A stretch of DNA of 35,121 nucleotides from WQUF01 sp031549885 (lineage in GTDB: Bacteria; Bacillota; Clostridia; Clostridiales; Clostridiaceae): the NCBI GenBank assembly GCA_031549885.1, contig JAVBPD010000022.1, forward strand, positions 1 to 35,121, written 5' to 3'. The position numbers were made by a program, and so were the translations under genes. Shown one piece after another: positions 26,878 through 34,991 of this stretch (within the stretch, counting starts at the first letter, position 1; the number at the start of each line of letters is the position of its first letter). The notes under the pieces are model-generated. The model worked only from the letters and a program-made list of their open reading frames with translations, was not told the DNA's origin and made no database searches.

Positions 26878-27432
26878 ATGAAGCTAAAAGTAGCTTTTTT
26901 TATAATTAAATCATTTTTATTAATTACCTTCTTAGTTATATTATTTGCTAATTTAAATAATATTTTCAATTTTGCATATGATCAATTCAACAAATCTATA
27001 GATGATAATTACTTAAAGAACATATCAGATATTCGTCAAAAAATAGATGACATTAACTCAAACGTTAAGATTGAATATGTTGAAGGAAACAACTCACTAA
27101 ATAGATCAGCATTATTAAAAACTTTAACTGATTCAATCGAATCCTTAAGCGACATTAACGATACCCTAACAGATATGCCAATGAATGAAAGATATAAAGA
27201 TAGTCAAAAAAATTTATTAGATGCCATATCAAAAAACATAGATTTATATAATACGATGGAATTATTATTTACAGACTCATATAATAATGAGGCTGGAAGT
27301 CAATTAATTGAAACAAAAAATGACCTAGAGTTTTTATATCAACAATGTAGATTTAAAACTATTCAATTTTCATTACCTGACAATGTTGGTATTTTTGTAT
27401 CCACGTTTATAGATGAGATGAATAAGAGGTAA
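26878..27432 (+). CDS. Membrane-anchored coiled-coil-like protein, function unknown
   Basis: 184 residues from ATG 26878, preceded by AGGGGTGG at a good distance; a start at 26860 would put the ribosome site inside the gene. A single N-terminal membrane segment (about 5-28) is followed by a long, mostly helical, Asn/Asp-rich region outside the membrane or in the cytoplasm. No catalytic motif is seen. It is transcribed away from the cdaA operon and towards thioredoxin, with a shared terminator. Family not recognised. Confidence 0.65.
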   Translation: MKLKVAFFIIKSFLLITFLVILFANLNNIFNFAYDQFNKSIDDNYLKNISDIRQKIDDINSNVKIEYVEGNNSLNRSALLKTLTDSIESLSDINDTLTDMPMNERYKDSQKNLLDAISKNIDLYNTMELLFTDSYNNEAGSQLIETKNDLEFLYQQCRFKTIQFSLPDNVGIFVSTFIDEMNKR

Positions 27433-27451
27433 GCTTTTTAGCTCACCTCTT
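27424..27451. terminator. Shared terminator between convergent genes
   Basis: A 12-bp stem with one mismatch (27424-27435 with 27440-27451, TTTT loop) overlaps the stop codon of the plus-strand gene and touches the thioredoxin stop. The U-tract is short on both sides, so strength is uncertain. Confidence 0.6.
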
Positions 27452-27769
27452 TTAAATATGTCTTTCTATGGTTTCTATAAGTTCTTCTTTGCTCTTTTTC
27501 CCAGTAAATTTATCTATAACTTCGCCATTTTTAAATACTAAAAATGCAGGTATATTTGATACATGAAATCTTGATGCGATTGATTGATTATGCTCAACAT
27601 TAACTTTATAAAAGTCTATTCTTTCATTTAACTCCTCAGAAGCTTCAAGAAAAATGTTCTCCATTTCTTTACAAGGCTTGCACCATGATGCCCAAAAGTC
27701 AACCACCACTGGAGAATTTGAATTTTCTAAAACACTAAAAAATTCCAAGTCATCTAATTTTTGAACCAT
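27452..27769 (-). CDS. trxA: Thioredoxin
   Basis: 105 residues, the classic thioredoxin size. The redox motif WCKPC (Cys 30 and Cys 33) replaces the usual WCGPC, and NIPAFLVFKNGEVID carries the cis-proline loop. It would reduce disulfides in the cytoplasm with thioredoxin reductase, which is not in this window. The Gly-to-Lys change between the cysteines is known in some thioredoxin-like proteins and may alter redox potential. Single-gene unit with its own promoter. Confidence 0.88.
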   Translation of the reverse strand: MVQKLDDLEFFSVLENSNSPVVVDFWASWCKPCKEMENIFLEASEELNERIDFYKVNVEHNQSIASRFHVSNIPAFLVFKNGEVIDKFTGKKSKEELIETIERHI

Positions 27770-27806
27770 TAATAATAACCCCCATAACCTTCAAATGTAC
27801 AATATT

Positions 27807-27834
27807 ATTATAAAATAAATTTTAAAATGTTCAA
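27807..27834 (-). promoter_or_regulatory. Thioredoxin promoter
   Basis: On the minus strand TTGAAC (27829-27834), a 16-base spacer and TATAAT (27807-27812) form a good sigma-A-like promoter 37 bases before the ATG at 27769. Confidence 0.6.
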
Positions 27835-28099
27835 GTAGAACAAATTATTAATTGATCACAGCCATAGGTTCATTTTTCGAGCCTATAATTTAAGTTTTAT
27901 TGATGAATTTTGTATCAATTTTTTTTATTATCCATGATCAAGATTTAATTTTAAAATTATTTTATTATCATATCATATATTAAAAAACTTACAATTTAAA
28001 AAGTATTTTTATATTTATAATTAATCATAATACCATTAATACCTAAATATACCCAATAAATTTAAAATTAATCAATTTATTTAATATAAATGGATATTA
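27835..28099. other. AT-rich intergenic stretch with two small hairpins
   Basis: No gene is supported here. An 8-bp stem with a G-U pair lies at 27864-27886, and ATTGAT/ATCAAT (27899-27919) is followed by eight T on the plus strand. Neither has a suitable upstream gene on the plus strand, so their role is unclear; the rest is plain AT-rich DNA. Confidence 0.3.
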
Positions 28100-28795
28100 T
28101 CAATATTCTGTGCTATTAATTATATTTGTGGTAGAGTTATTTTTATCTAAAGTGCTCAGTTTAGAAAAATAATCGTCTATAGACTTTTCTATAACGTCTG
28201 CAAGCACATTTTGGTATTCATCAGTGTTAAGCTTTTCGTCTTCCTCAGCATTTGTTATAAAACCACACTCAAAAATCACAGAAGGCACAGATTCGATGTT
28301 TTTAAGTATTACATATTCTTTATTTGCTTTAGGAACTCTTTTCTTTCCTCCAGTTATCATAGCATAATTTTCATTAAGAATATCTGCAAATATTTTGCTC
28401 TTGTCGTTATTTGCATAATAAACTTGAGATCCTTGTACATTTGGACTATCAAATTTATTTAAATGTATGCTAACAAACAAATCACAATTAGAATCATCTA
28501 TCATCTTTCTCCTGCTATTTAAATCTTGCTGTTTCTTATGTTTTGTACCTTCCTTATGCAAGCTAATATCGCCTTCACGAGTCATAACCACAGTATATTT
28601 ATCTTTTAATTTATCTTTAAGTTTAAGTCCTATCTTTAAATTTATCTCTTTTTCAATAGTCTTTCTCTTTGATTCTGCACCACCGTCACGACCTCCATGG
28701 CCTGGGTCAATTAATATAATTTTATCCTCATTGGCAAAGATGAAATTAAAATTAATAAAAAACATAAAAAATAATAGAGCAATGATCTTTTTCAT
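28100..28795 (-). CDS. cwlD: N-acetylmuramoyl-L-alanine amidase, CwlD-like
   Basis: 231 residues from ATG 28795, chosen because GGAGGAAAT precedes it and a signal peptide (MKKIIALLFFMFF...) follows; the start at 28822 would add nine polar residues. The Amidase_3 zinc motifs are IDPGHGGRDGGAE (His), then KEIN (Glu), SIHLNKF (His) and the catalytic FECGFITNAEED. Size and layout match CwlD, which with PdaA makes muramic-delta-lactam in the spore cortex; this suggests a spore-former. A general amidase cannot be excluded. Confidence 0.8.
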   Translation of the reverse strand: MKKIIALLFFMFFINFNFIFANEDKIILIDPGHGGRDGGAESKRKTIEKEINLKIGLKLKDKLKDKYTVVMTREGDISLHKEGTKHKKQQDLNSRRKMIDDSNCDLFVSIHLNKFDSPNVQGSQVYYANNDKSKIFADILNENYAMITGGKKRVPKANKEYVILKNIESVPSVIFECGFITNAEEDEKLNTDEYQNVLADVIEKSIDDYFSKLSTLDKNNSTTNIINSTEY

Positions 28796-28864
28796 ATATT
28801 TCCTCCATAAGTGTTTAATCAATTATAGAGTTCTCAAAAAAATATTTTTTATTACTTATTAAGA

Positions 28865-30472
28865 TTAACTTTTAAGCGCATGTTCTGCAATATTAGTGCT
28901 GTGGTCACTTATTCTTTCAATGTTACTAATCATATCAAGAAAAATAGTTGACTCATCTGCATTACATTCGCCTCTATTTAACCTGTTAATATTGCTTTCT
29001 CTAAATTCCCTTTCAAGCCTATCAATATAATCCTCTGTAGATAAAACATTAGTAAACTTTTTTTCATCAAAATGCTGAAAACAATCAATAGCATAATTTA
29101 AAACCTTTAAGCATTCATCAAACATTTGTTTTATTTGCACAATTGCTTGATTAGTAAATTTTAAATCTTTACCACAGGCTTCAATACATAGATCAGCAAT
29201 ATTCTCAGAGTGATCACCGATTCTCTCTAAATCGTTAATTATGTGGAACATATTAGTAATCCTCTCATGATCATCATCATTAATTGTTCTAGAGGAAACT
29301 TGCACTAAATAATCTGTTATTTCTTTATCAAGCAAATTTGTCAATTTCTCAAATTCATATACTTTTTTTACCATTTCATCATCTTTTTTCAAAAATGAAT
29401 TTATAGAACAGTGAAGTCCTTCTCTTACATTATAGGCCATCCTTAAAATTTCTTTTGAAGCTTGTGTCATACCTATTTGAGCTGCTTCAAGAAACCTTTT
29501 ATCTATATATTTTAAAGACATTAACTCTTCAGAATCTTCTCCTCTTATAATCTTATTTGATAAAGTAACTAAAGCTCCAATAAATGGATATAAAAGCAAA
29601 GTATTAGATAAGTTAAAAATTATATGACTATAAGCTACTTGCCTACCAAAATCTCCCGGAGCTAGCTTTCCTACTAGAGTTATTAAAATACCGATTAAAG
29701 GAATAAACATAATTGTCCCAATTGAGTTAAATAGTAAATGAATTATGGCAGCTTTTTTTGCTGTTTTAGTCGTATTTATGCTGGATAATAAAGCTGTTAC
29801 ACAAGTACCTATATTACACCCAAATAATATTGGCACGATAACATTAATGTCAACAACTCCTGTATTTGCAAGAGTTATAAGTATACCTGTAGTTGCAGAT
29901 GAACTTTGAATAATTCCTGTAAAAGCAGCCCCTATTAAAATTCCTAAAAACCAATTATTTCCAATATATACGACTAAATTCTTAAATGCATCAGATTCTG
30001 CAAGTGGTTTCATTGAGTCGCCCATTAATTGCATTCCTAAAAAAAGTATGCCAAATCCAAGTAATATGTTTCCTAAATCTTTAGTTTTGTTTTTTGAAGC
30101 AAAAAGCACAATAGCAGCTCCACATGCGATGGCTAAAGGTGTGTATTCCATAATCTTAAATGACACCAAAAGACCTGTAACTGTAGTTCCGATATTTGCT
30201 CCCATTATTACACTAGTTGCTTGATATAAATTCATCAATGATGCATTAACAAAACCAACAACCATAACAGTAGTAGCACTACTTGATTGTATAATTCCTG
30301 TTACAAGCGCACCTACTAATATTCCCATAATTTTATTTGATGTTATTTTCTCTAGGATATTTTTCAATCTATTTCCAGCATAATTTTCAAGTCCATCTCC
30401 CATAATCTTCATACCAAAAAGAAAAAGCCCAAGCCCACCAAATAAATAAATTATGTTTTGCAATGTCAACAA
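28865..30472 (-). CDS. Na/Pi-cotransporter II-like protein with PhoU domain
   Basis: 535 residues. Two inverted transport repeats each carry the signature GIIQSSSATT (about 60-69 and 185-194) within about eight to nine membrane segments, and a helical PhoU-like domain fills residues about 330-535 (MFHIINDLERIGDHSENIADL; MISNIERISDHSTNIAEHAL). The family moves phosphate with sodium, though bacterial NptA/YjbB members can export phosphate. The PhoU tail suggests control by phosphate status. It is 69 bp upstream of the amidase gene. Confidence 0.92.
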   Translation of the reverse strand: MLTLQNIIYLFGGLGLFLFGMKIMGDGLENYAGNRLKNILEKITSNKIMGILVGALVTGIIQSSSATTVMVVGFVNASLMNLYQATSVIMGANIGTTVTGLLVSFKIMEYTPLAIACGAAIVLFASKNKTKDLGNILLGFGILFLGMQLMGDSMKPLAESDAFKNLVVYIGNNWFLGILIGAAFTGIIQSSSATTGILITLANTGVVDINVIVPILFGCNIGTCVTALLSSINTTKTAKKAAIIHLLFNSIGTIMFIPLIGILITLVGKLAPGDFGRQVAYSHIIFNLSNTLLLYPFIGALVTLSNKIIRGEDSEELMSLKYIDKRFLEAAQIGMTQASKEILRMAYNVREGLHCSINSFLKKDDEMVKKVYEFEKLTNLLDKEITDYLVQVSSRTINDDDHERITNMFHIINDLERIGDHSENIADLCIEACGKDLKFTNQAIVQIKQMFDECLKVLNYAIDCFQHFDEKKFTNVLSTEDYIDRLEREFRESNINRLNRGECNADESTIFLDMISNIERISDHSTNIAEHALKS

Positions 30473-30586
30473 AATCCCTCCAACTCAAAATTTAATAAAT
30501 AATTGCACAATTTAAATTATATTTATAAAATTAAATAATTTCAATAAAATATTCACAAATTAGCATTGTATTAATTAATTTAAAAA

Positions 30587-30610
30587 AACTCATAGAAAAA
30601 TCTATGAGTT
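30587..30610 (-). terminator. Terminator after the HtrA-like gene
   Basis: A perfect 10-bp stem (AACTCATAGA with TCTATGAGTT) and 4-base loop are followed on the minus strand by TTTTTAAATT, 50 bases beyond the protease stop codon. Confidence 0.8.
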
Positions 30611-30660
30611 CTTACAAGAGAAATGTGTAATAAGGGAGTATAAATAATAATTTTTTAGCT

Positions 30661-31857
30661 TTATTTCATTAATCTGTCAATTATTGGTTTAGCATCATCA
30701 ATAGGTATAGCAAATCCTAATCCTTCAACGCCACTTGCTTCTATTTTTGCACAATTAATTCCAATAAGTTCACCATTTGAATTAACAAGTGCGCCACCAC
30801 TATTACCTTCATTTATAGCTGCATCAGTTTGAATTAAATTTTTAGTGACGCCATTTCCTGTATTTACGCTTCTATTTGCAGCACTTATTATTCCTCCAGT
30901 TACTGTTCCTTGAAATTCAAGCCCAAGTGGGCATCCTATAGCAAATACTGCATCTCCAGCTTTAATATTAGACGAATCGCCGAAAGTTACAGCCTTTAAG
31001 TTACTTAAATTTACTTTTATAACAGCTAAATCGCTTTTTTCATCTCCACCTATAAACGCAGCTTTTGCCACTGTTCCATCGCTTAAATGAACTTCTAAAT
31101 CTACATTTGCATTTGTATTTGAATCAGGATCAGCATAAGACACAACATGATAATTTGTTACAATATAACCATCTTTAGATATAATTATGCCTGACCCTTC
31201 TAATGTAGCTTGTTGAGGCATCATAGTAAAAAATCTTCTATTGCCGTATGAATTCATAGTTAAATTAAGCTTTATTCCTACAACAGATGGAGATACTTCA
31301 GCTACAATAGCGCTAGTATTGGTAATTCCAGTGTAAGCTGCTCCAGATACTTGAGATGAATAATTTTTATTGTTTACTAATTGCTGAATTATAGCATTTT
31401 GTTTCTCAATTTTATTTGAAAAATTAAAAAATAATGTACCGCCTACTAAGCCACTGCAAAATATACATGCTATTAAAGTAGTTAAAAACTGATTTAGATA
31501 ATTATGCTTTTTATTGCTAGCCTTTCTATATTTAGCAGTATTTATGTTTTCAGAATCACTATTATTTTGACCATTTCCAATATTTGATGTTGTATTAAAA
31601 TTATAGTCACTATAACTATAAGCCCAATTTATGTTGTTGTCATTTATAGGCCTATTAGCATTGTTGCCATAAGAATTATTGTCATAGGAATTTAAAGTAT
31701 TATTGTAATTGTTAAAATTTTGATTTGCATTGTAGCTTTCATATCTATTATAATTTGAATTATATTCATTAAAACCATTTGAAGGGTTATAAGAAGATAT
31801 CACATCATTTGTATCATTATGAACAAAATTATTATTATCATTATAGTTATCCGACAT
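30661..31857 (-). CDS. HtrA/DegP-like serine protease lacking a PDZ domain
   Basis: 398 residues. The first ~115 are a low-complexity Asn/Tyr/Ser region, presumably cytoplasmic; one membrane segment (about 122-146) follows, then a trypsin-like domain with the triad His 237 (NYHVV), Asp 276 (SDLAVIKV) and Ser 353 (GNSGGAL). The domain ends with the usual GLGFAIPIDDAKPIIDRLMK, where HtrA proteins continue into PDZ; here the stop comes at once and a terminator follows, so the loss is not a local frameshift. HtrA enzymes degrade or refold damaged exported proteins. AAGGAG precedes the ATG. Confidence 0.92.
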   Translation of the reverse strand: MSDNYNDNNNFVHNDTNDVISSYNPSNGFNEYNSNYNRYESYNANQNFNNYNNTLNSYDNNSYGNNANRPINDNNINWAYSYSDYNFNTTSNIGNGQNNSDSENINTAKYRKASNKKHNYLNQFLTTLIACIFCSGLVGGTLFFNFSNKIEKQNAIIQQLVNNKNYSSQVSGAAYTGITNTSAIVAEVSPSVVGIKLNLTMNSYGNRRFFTMMPQQATLEGSGIIISKDGYIVTNYHVVSYADPDSNTNANVDLEVHLSDGTVAKAAFIGGDEKSDLAVIKVNLSNLKAVTFGDSSNIKAGDAVFAIGCPLGLEFQGTVTGGIISAANRSVNTGNGVTKNLIQTDAAINEGNSGGALVNSNGELIGINCAKIEASGVEGLGFAIPIDDAKPIIDRLMK

Positions 31858-32018
31858 TTTAAACTCCTTCTTTCAAACTTGTTTATATTTTAATTATATA
31901 CAACTCAAATGAACTTTATATGAAAAAAATATGTAATAAATATGATAAATTTGTGAAGTATTTAATCACAATTATAGCGCTTAAACTTATAATTATGAAA
32001 AATATTTAAATGCTATAA

Positions 32019-32057
32019 AGCACATCATTGCAATAAGCTTTTATGCAATAATGTGCT
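32019..32057 (-). terminator. Terminator after the Asn-rich DUF2314 gene
   Basis: A 14-bp stem with one mismatch (32019-32032 with 32044-32057) starts eight bases past the stop codon on the minus strand. The following U-run is modest (CTTTATAG), so efficiency is uncertain. Confidence 0.6.
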
Positions 32058-32064
32058 AATTTAT

Positions 32065-33957
32065 TTATTTTTCTTCGCAAAGCACTTTCCACATATAGTT
32101 TGGGTTTCTCCAAACATAATATCTCATTCTGCTTTTAGTTCCATCTTCTTTAAAAACCCACTCAGTTACTAAAACCAAATCATCATCTATATAATCTCTT
32201 CTAGTAAAAGCCCTCTTTCTCCAGTCAATCTTTTTAAAACCTTCAATTTCAATTTTCTTTATAAAAGAAAGCTTTAAACTCTCTTGTAAATCAATAAGTG
32301 ATTTTTCATCATAAAAAAAGCTGCCAAATTTCTTTAACATGTATATTTTTGCTTCTTCTTTAAAATTTTTACATTTTAAAATTACATTTAAATCTTGCCT
32401 TCTATATGCTTCTTCATAGGTGGTTATCGAACCTTCTGGCGTGGATAAATCTTCTCTAAAATAATCTTCTCCTTCGTCAATGAAGAAAAATAAAGATTTA
32501 TCAAATTTCTGCCTATCTTGTTCATCCATCATTGAACGTGCAACTCTAATAGAATATCCTCCAATTAGTCTCTTATTTTCAACAAACATCCAATCTATAA
32601 CATCATCTATACTTATCTTTAAATTATCACCGTATTTAACATTTTTAATAGACTTTGGATAATTTCCTAAAATACCTTCAAATACAAAATTATTATATCT
32701 CACATTATTTATCCAAAGATTTTCCTCATTAAAATTGTCCTTTATTTTTGCTTTTATGCTAAAATTAGCATGTATATTAGTAGGATTGCTAATTACTTTA
32801 ACAAAATAATGCAAAGTACTTTTAGCTTTTTCAATAGCTAAAAATATTTTCTCTTCTTCAGATAAAACTTTAAAATGGTTCAAATCCTTATAGAATTGTA
32901 GAATTGATAAATTTTGTGTATTTTCAAGTTCTGAATTAACTCTATAATTGCTTTCTGTGTCATATTTTTCTTTTGCTTCCAAATTTATAGGAACAATATT
33001 TATTGGTGATGCTTTATCTTCAAGTGCATCATTAGAATAATTCATTTGAGGAATTGTAGAATCATCATATAACCATTCATTGTCTGCTTTTGTATTTCCT
33101 TTTACATTATTCTGCCATTCACTATTAAAATTAACAGGCTTATTTTCTTGATATCCATATAAATTATTTTGTTTAGAGAAATTCTTTTCACCATTATCCC
33201 AATAATTTTTCGCCTTTGAACTTTGATCATCATATCCATAAACATCATTTTGTTTAGGTATTTTATTATCTATTTTATTATTGTATTTATAGTCTTCTTC
33301 ATATTTAAATGAATTATTGCGCTTAACATTATCATTATTATCATTGTGCATTAAATCATTATTTGAATTATAAGATCTATTCTCATTTAATCCAAAAGCG
33401 TTTTTATTTTGCTGCGTAGAAATATTTTCATTGCCCGTCCACGAATCATTAGAATACTTAGACTTAGTATCGCTTTCATTGTTGATGAAAAAATCATTAC
33501 CCTGAGGCATCTTATTATTTATGTAAGCACTATTATTTTGAGGGGTTTCATTGTTATTTTTAACATAACTTTTATCTATATTGGTTTTTCTTGGTACCAC
33601 AATGGTAGTCTCAAGTTCATCTACAACTACATCTTTTAAGCTCTCATGTATATTTACCATATTTATATCTGCAAATCGATGTGAGTCATTTTTAGTTTGA
33701 TTTTCTTTTCTGATGCTTTCATAATTTGTTTCCTTATTATGAGAAGGTGATTCTAGATCTTTATTTAATGATAAGTTTTCATGAGGCATAAAATTTTGAT
33801 TGCTTAAATTAGGTGAAACATTATTTGATTTTGTAAACTTATCATTTTGAACATTTTCTTTAATAATAAAATCATTATATAAAATATCATTATTCATTAA
33901 AATAAAATCATCTAGATTATCTTTTTTTCCGAAAATTTTTTTAAGAAACGTAAACAT
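32065..33957 (-). CDS. Asn-rich protein with DUF2314 domain
   Basis: 630 residues, ATG after AAGGGG. Residues 1-350 are low-complexity, Asn-rich and lack membrane segments, with degenerate repeats near 182, 235 and 262 (QQNKNAFGLNEN, KQNDVYGYDDQ, KQNNLYGYQEN). Residues about 375-475 match DUF2314: SIKAKIKDNFNEENLWINNV, GNYPKSIKNVKYGD and DVIDWMFVENKRLIGGYSIRV. The last ~110 residues form another basic alpha/beta region (TEWVFKEDGTKSRMRYYVWR). Role unknown. It lies next to the HtrA-like protease, whose N-terminus has similar Asn-rich composition, though a terminator separates them. Confidence 0.75.
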   Translation of the reverse strand: MFTFLKKIFGKKDNLDDFILMNNDILYNDFIIKENVQNDKFTKSNNVSPNLSNQNFMPHENLSLNKDLESPSHNKETNYESIRKENQTKNDSHRFADINMVNIHESLKDVVVDELETTIVVPRKTNIDKSYVKNNNETPQNNSAYINNKMPQGNDFFINNESDTKSKYSNDSWTGNENISTQQNKNAFGLNENRSYNSNNDLMHNDNNDNVKRNNSFKYEEDYKYNNKIDNKIPKQNDVYGYDDQSSKAKNYWDNGEKNFSKQNNLYGYQENKPVNFNSEWQNNVKGNTKADNEWLYDDSTIPQMNYSNDALEDKASPINIVPINLEAKEKYDTESNYRVNSELENTQNLSILQFYKDLNHFKVLSEEEKIFLAIEKAKSTLHYFVKVISNPTNIHANFSIKAKIKDNFNEENLWINNVRYNNFVFEGILGNYPKSIKNVKYGDNLKISIDDVIDWMFVENKRLIGGYSIRVARSMMDEQDRQKFDKSLFFFIDEGEDYFREDLSTPEGSITTYEEAYRRQDLNVILKCKNFKEEAKIYMLKKFGSFFYDEKSLIDLQESLKLSFIKKIEIEGFKKIDWRKRAFTRRDYIDDDLVLVTEWVFKEDGTKSRMRYYVWRNPNYMWKVLCEEK

Positions 33958-34039
33958 AAATAAATCAACCCCTTAGTACTAAAATAGACCAAAACAGGGT
34001 AACAAACCCATACTTGTAGTTTTGCCATATAATCATATT

Positions 34040-34067
34040 ATTATAGCAATTTTCAAAAGTCAATCAA
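34040..34067 (-). promoter_or_regulatory. Promoter of the DUF2314 gene
   Basis: On the minus strand TTGATT (34062-34067), 16 bases and TATAAT (34040-34045) form a good promoter. The 5' leader of about 75 bases contains GGGT/ACCC (33997-34009) nested inside CAAAAC/GTTTTG, a small structured element of unknown meaning. Confidence 0.6.
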
Positions 34068-34533
34068 GAAATACAAAACTTCATTAAAAAAAATGTCTAA
34101 AAGTAATTATTAGTTAATTTTTACTCATAAATTTTACATGAAATAAAATGATTAAGAGAAATTTCGTTGGTTTAACACCCAATCAAAAAAATGAAATGAA
34201 ATAAGCATTGGCATGCTATAAATAGAAGTACACAAAAATAGAAAAAGACAGCAGTGAGATATTTAGAAAAGCTTGGAGAGTTTGCAGCGGCAAAAGTAAT
34301 ATGGTGAGGAATTGAATTAGATTTTAGTAGATTTAATGTAACGATGAATAAAGGGCTTTAATTTCTATAAGCCCCATCTATCACCAGTTCTAATAACCTT
34401 TACCTGGTTCCCAATTCATCAAATTTAAAACTGTGGATACCCAAGAGGAAATAATTTTTTAGTCCATTAGCACTAACTCCGCTATTTAGTGGTTAGATGC
34501 CCTTCCCCAATGTTATAAAGAGGTTTTTACATA
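34068..34533. other. Non-coding region with decayed coding fragment and hairpins
   Basis: No intact gene is visible. A plus-strand frame 34242-34361 reads KKTAVRYLEKLGEFAAAKV... with one TGA at 34305-34307 and a final TAA, and no start, so it may be a relic. Further on are inverted repeats GGGCTT/AAGCCC (34353-34374 region), ACCAG/CTGGT and CACTAA/TTAGTG inside a longer imperfect hairpin about 34466-34502. The denser GC content here (CCATCTATCACCAG onward) differs from other intergenic DNA; a structured RNA or mobile-element scar is possible. Confidence 0.3.
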
Positions 34534-34809
34534 TTATTGTTTTAAATAATTTAAATCTTCCTCATTTAATTGTCCAATAATTACCTTTTCTCCGTTATTT
34601 ACAACAACACAAGGTAACCCAACTCGGTTCTCTTTCTTTATGGATTCAAATATTTCATAATTATCTCTATACTTTAAAAAACTTTTCAAATTGAACATGT
34701 TTTCAGTAATATCAAGATAAACAAATTTAATATCTTCTTTAGAAAGTAACTCTTTCAAAGGTGCACAGGAATCTCAATGTTTGCTGCCATAAACTAAAAT
34801 CTTTTTCAC
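34534..34809 (-). CDS. Glutaredoxin-like protein, candidate selenoprotein (UGA as Sec12)
   Basis: Read from GTG 34809, eight bases after GGAGG, the frame gives MKKILVYGSKH, then UGA (34774-34776), then DSCAPLKELLSKEDIKF and on to a TAA, 91 residues in all. The UGA falls exactly where the first cysteine of a glutaredoxin/thioredoxin CxxC would be, giving U-D-S-C (12-15). The rest fits the fold: YLDITENM, GLPCVVVNNGEKVIIG with the cis-proline. A SECIS-like hairpin follows the UGA. A TTG at 34758 could start a shorter frame, but it has no ribosome site and would lack the active site. Selenocysteine-containing glutaredoxins are known in clostridia. A nonsense mutation (TGT or TGC to TGA) is the alternative. 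Confidence 0.7.
34737..34760 (-). promoter_or_regulatory. SECIS-like hairpin downstream of the in-frame UGA
   Basis: In the mRNA, CUUU-GAAAG, loop AGUUA, then CUUUC-U-AAAG forms a 9-bp stem with one bulged U and an apical loop containing GU. The loop begins 22 nt after the UGA, within the usual distance for bacterial SECIS elements, where a G lies in the first two loop positions. Confidence 0.55.
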
Positions 34810-34991
34810 AAAAAACGCCTCCTTTATAATAATCATTAATTCCATATCATTCTATCATTTAAAATGAATCTTTTCACTAGATTTTTTTTATTTTAATCAT
34901 ATTTTAAACAAATTTTACAAAAATAATTTTGTTCTTAAACCATTTTTTAGACCATATAGATTAATAAAGAATTATTTTAAGGAGTTTATGT

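Noticed and set aside
30661..30700. Frameshift that removed a PDZ domain from the HtrA-like protein
   Set aside because: No PDZ-like sequence in any frame downstream; a terminator follows within 80 bases.
33997..34009. Riboswitch in the leader of the DUF2314 gene
   Set aside because: The hairpin is small and does not match any riboswitch core I know; treated only as a minor leader structure.
34534..34758. 74-residue protein starting at TTG 34758
   Set aside because: No ribosome binding site, the start lies inside the SECIS-like hairpin, and it would lack the redox motif; the UGA-containing 91-codon frame explains the sequence better.
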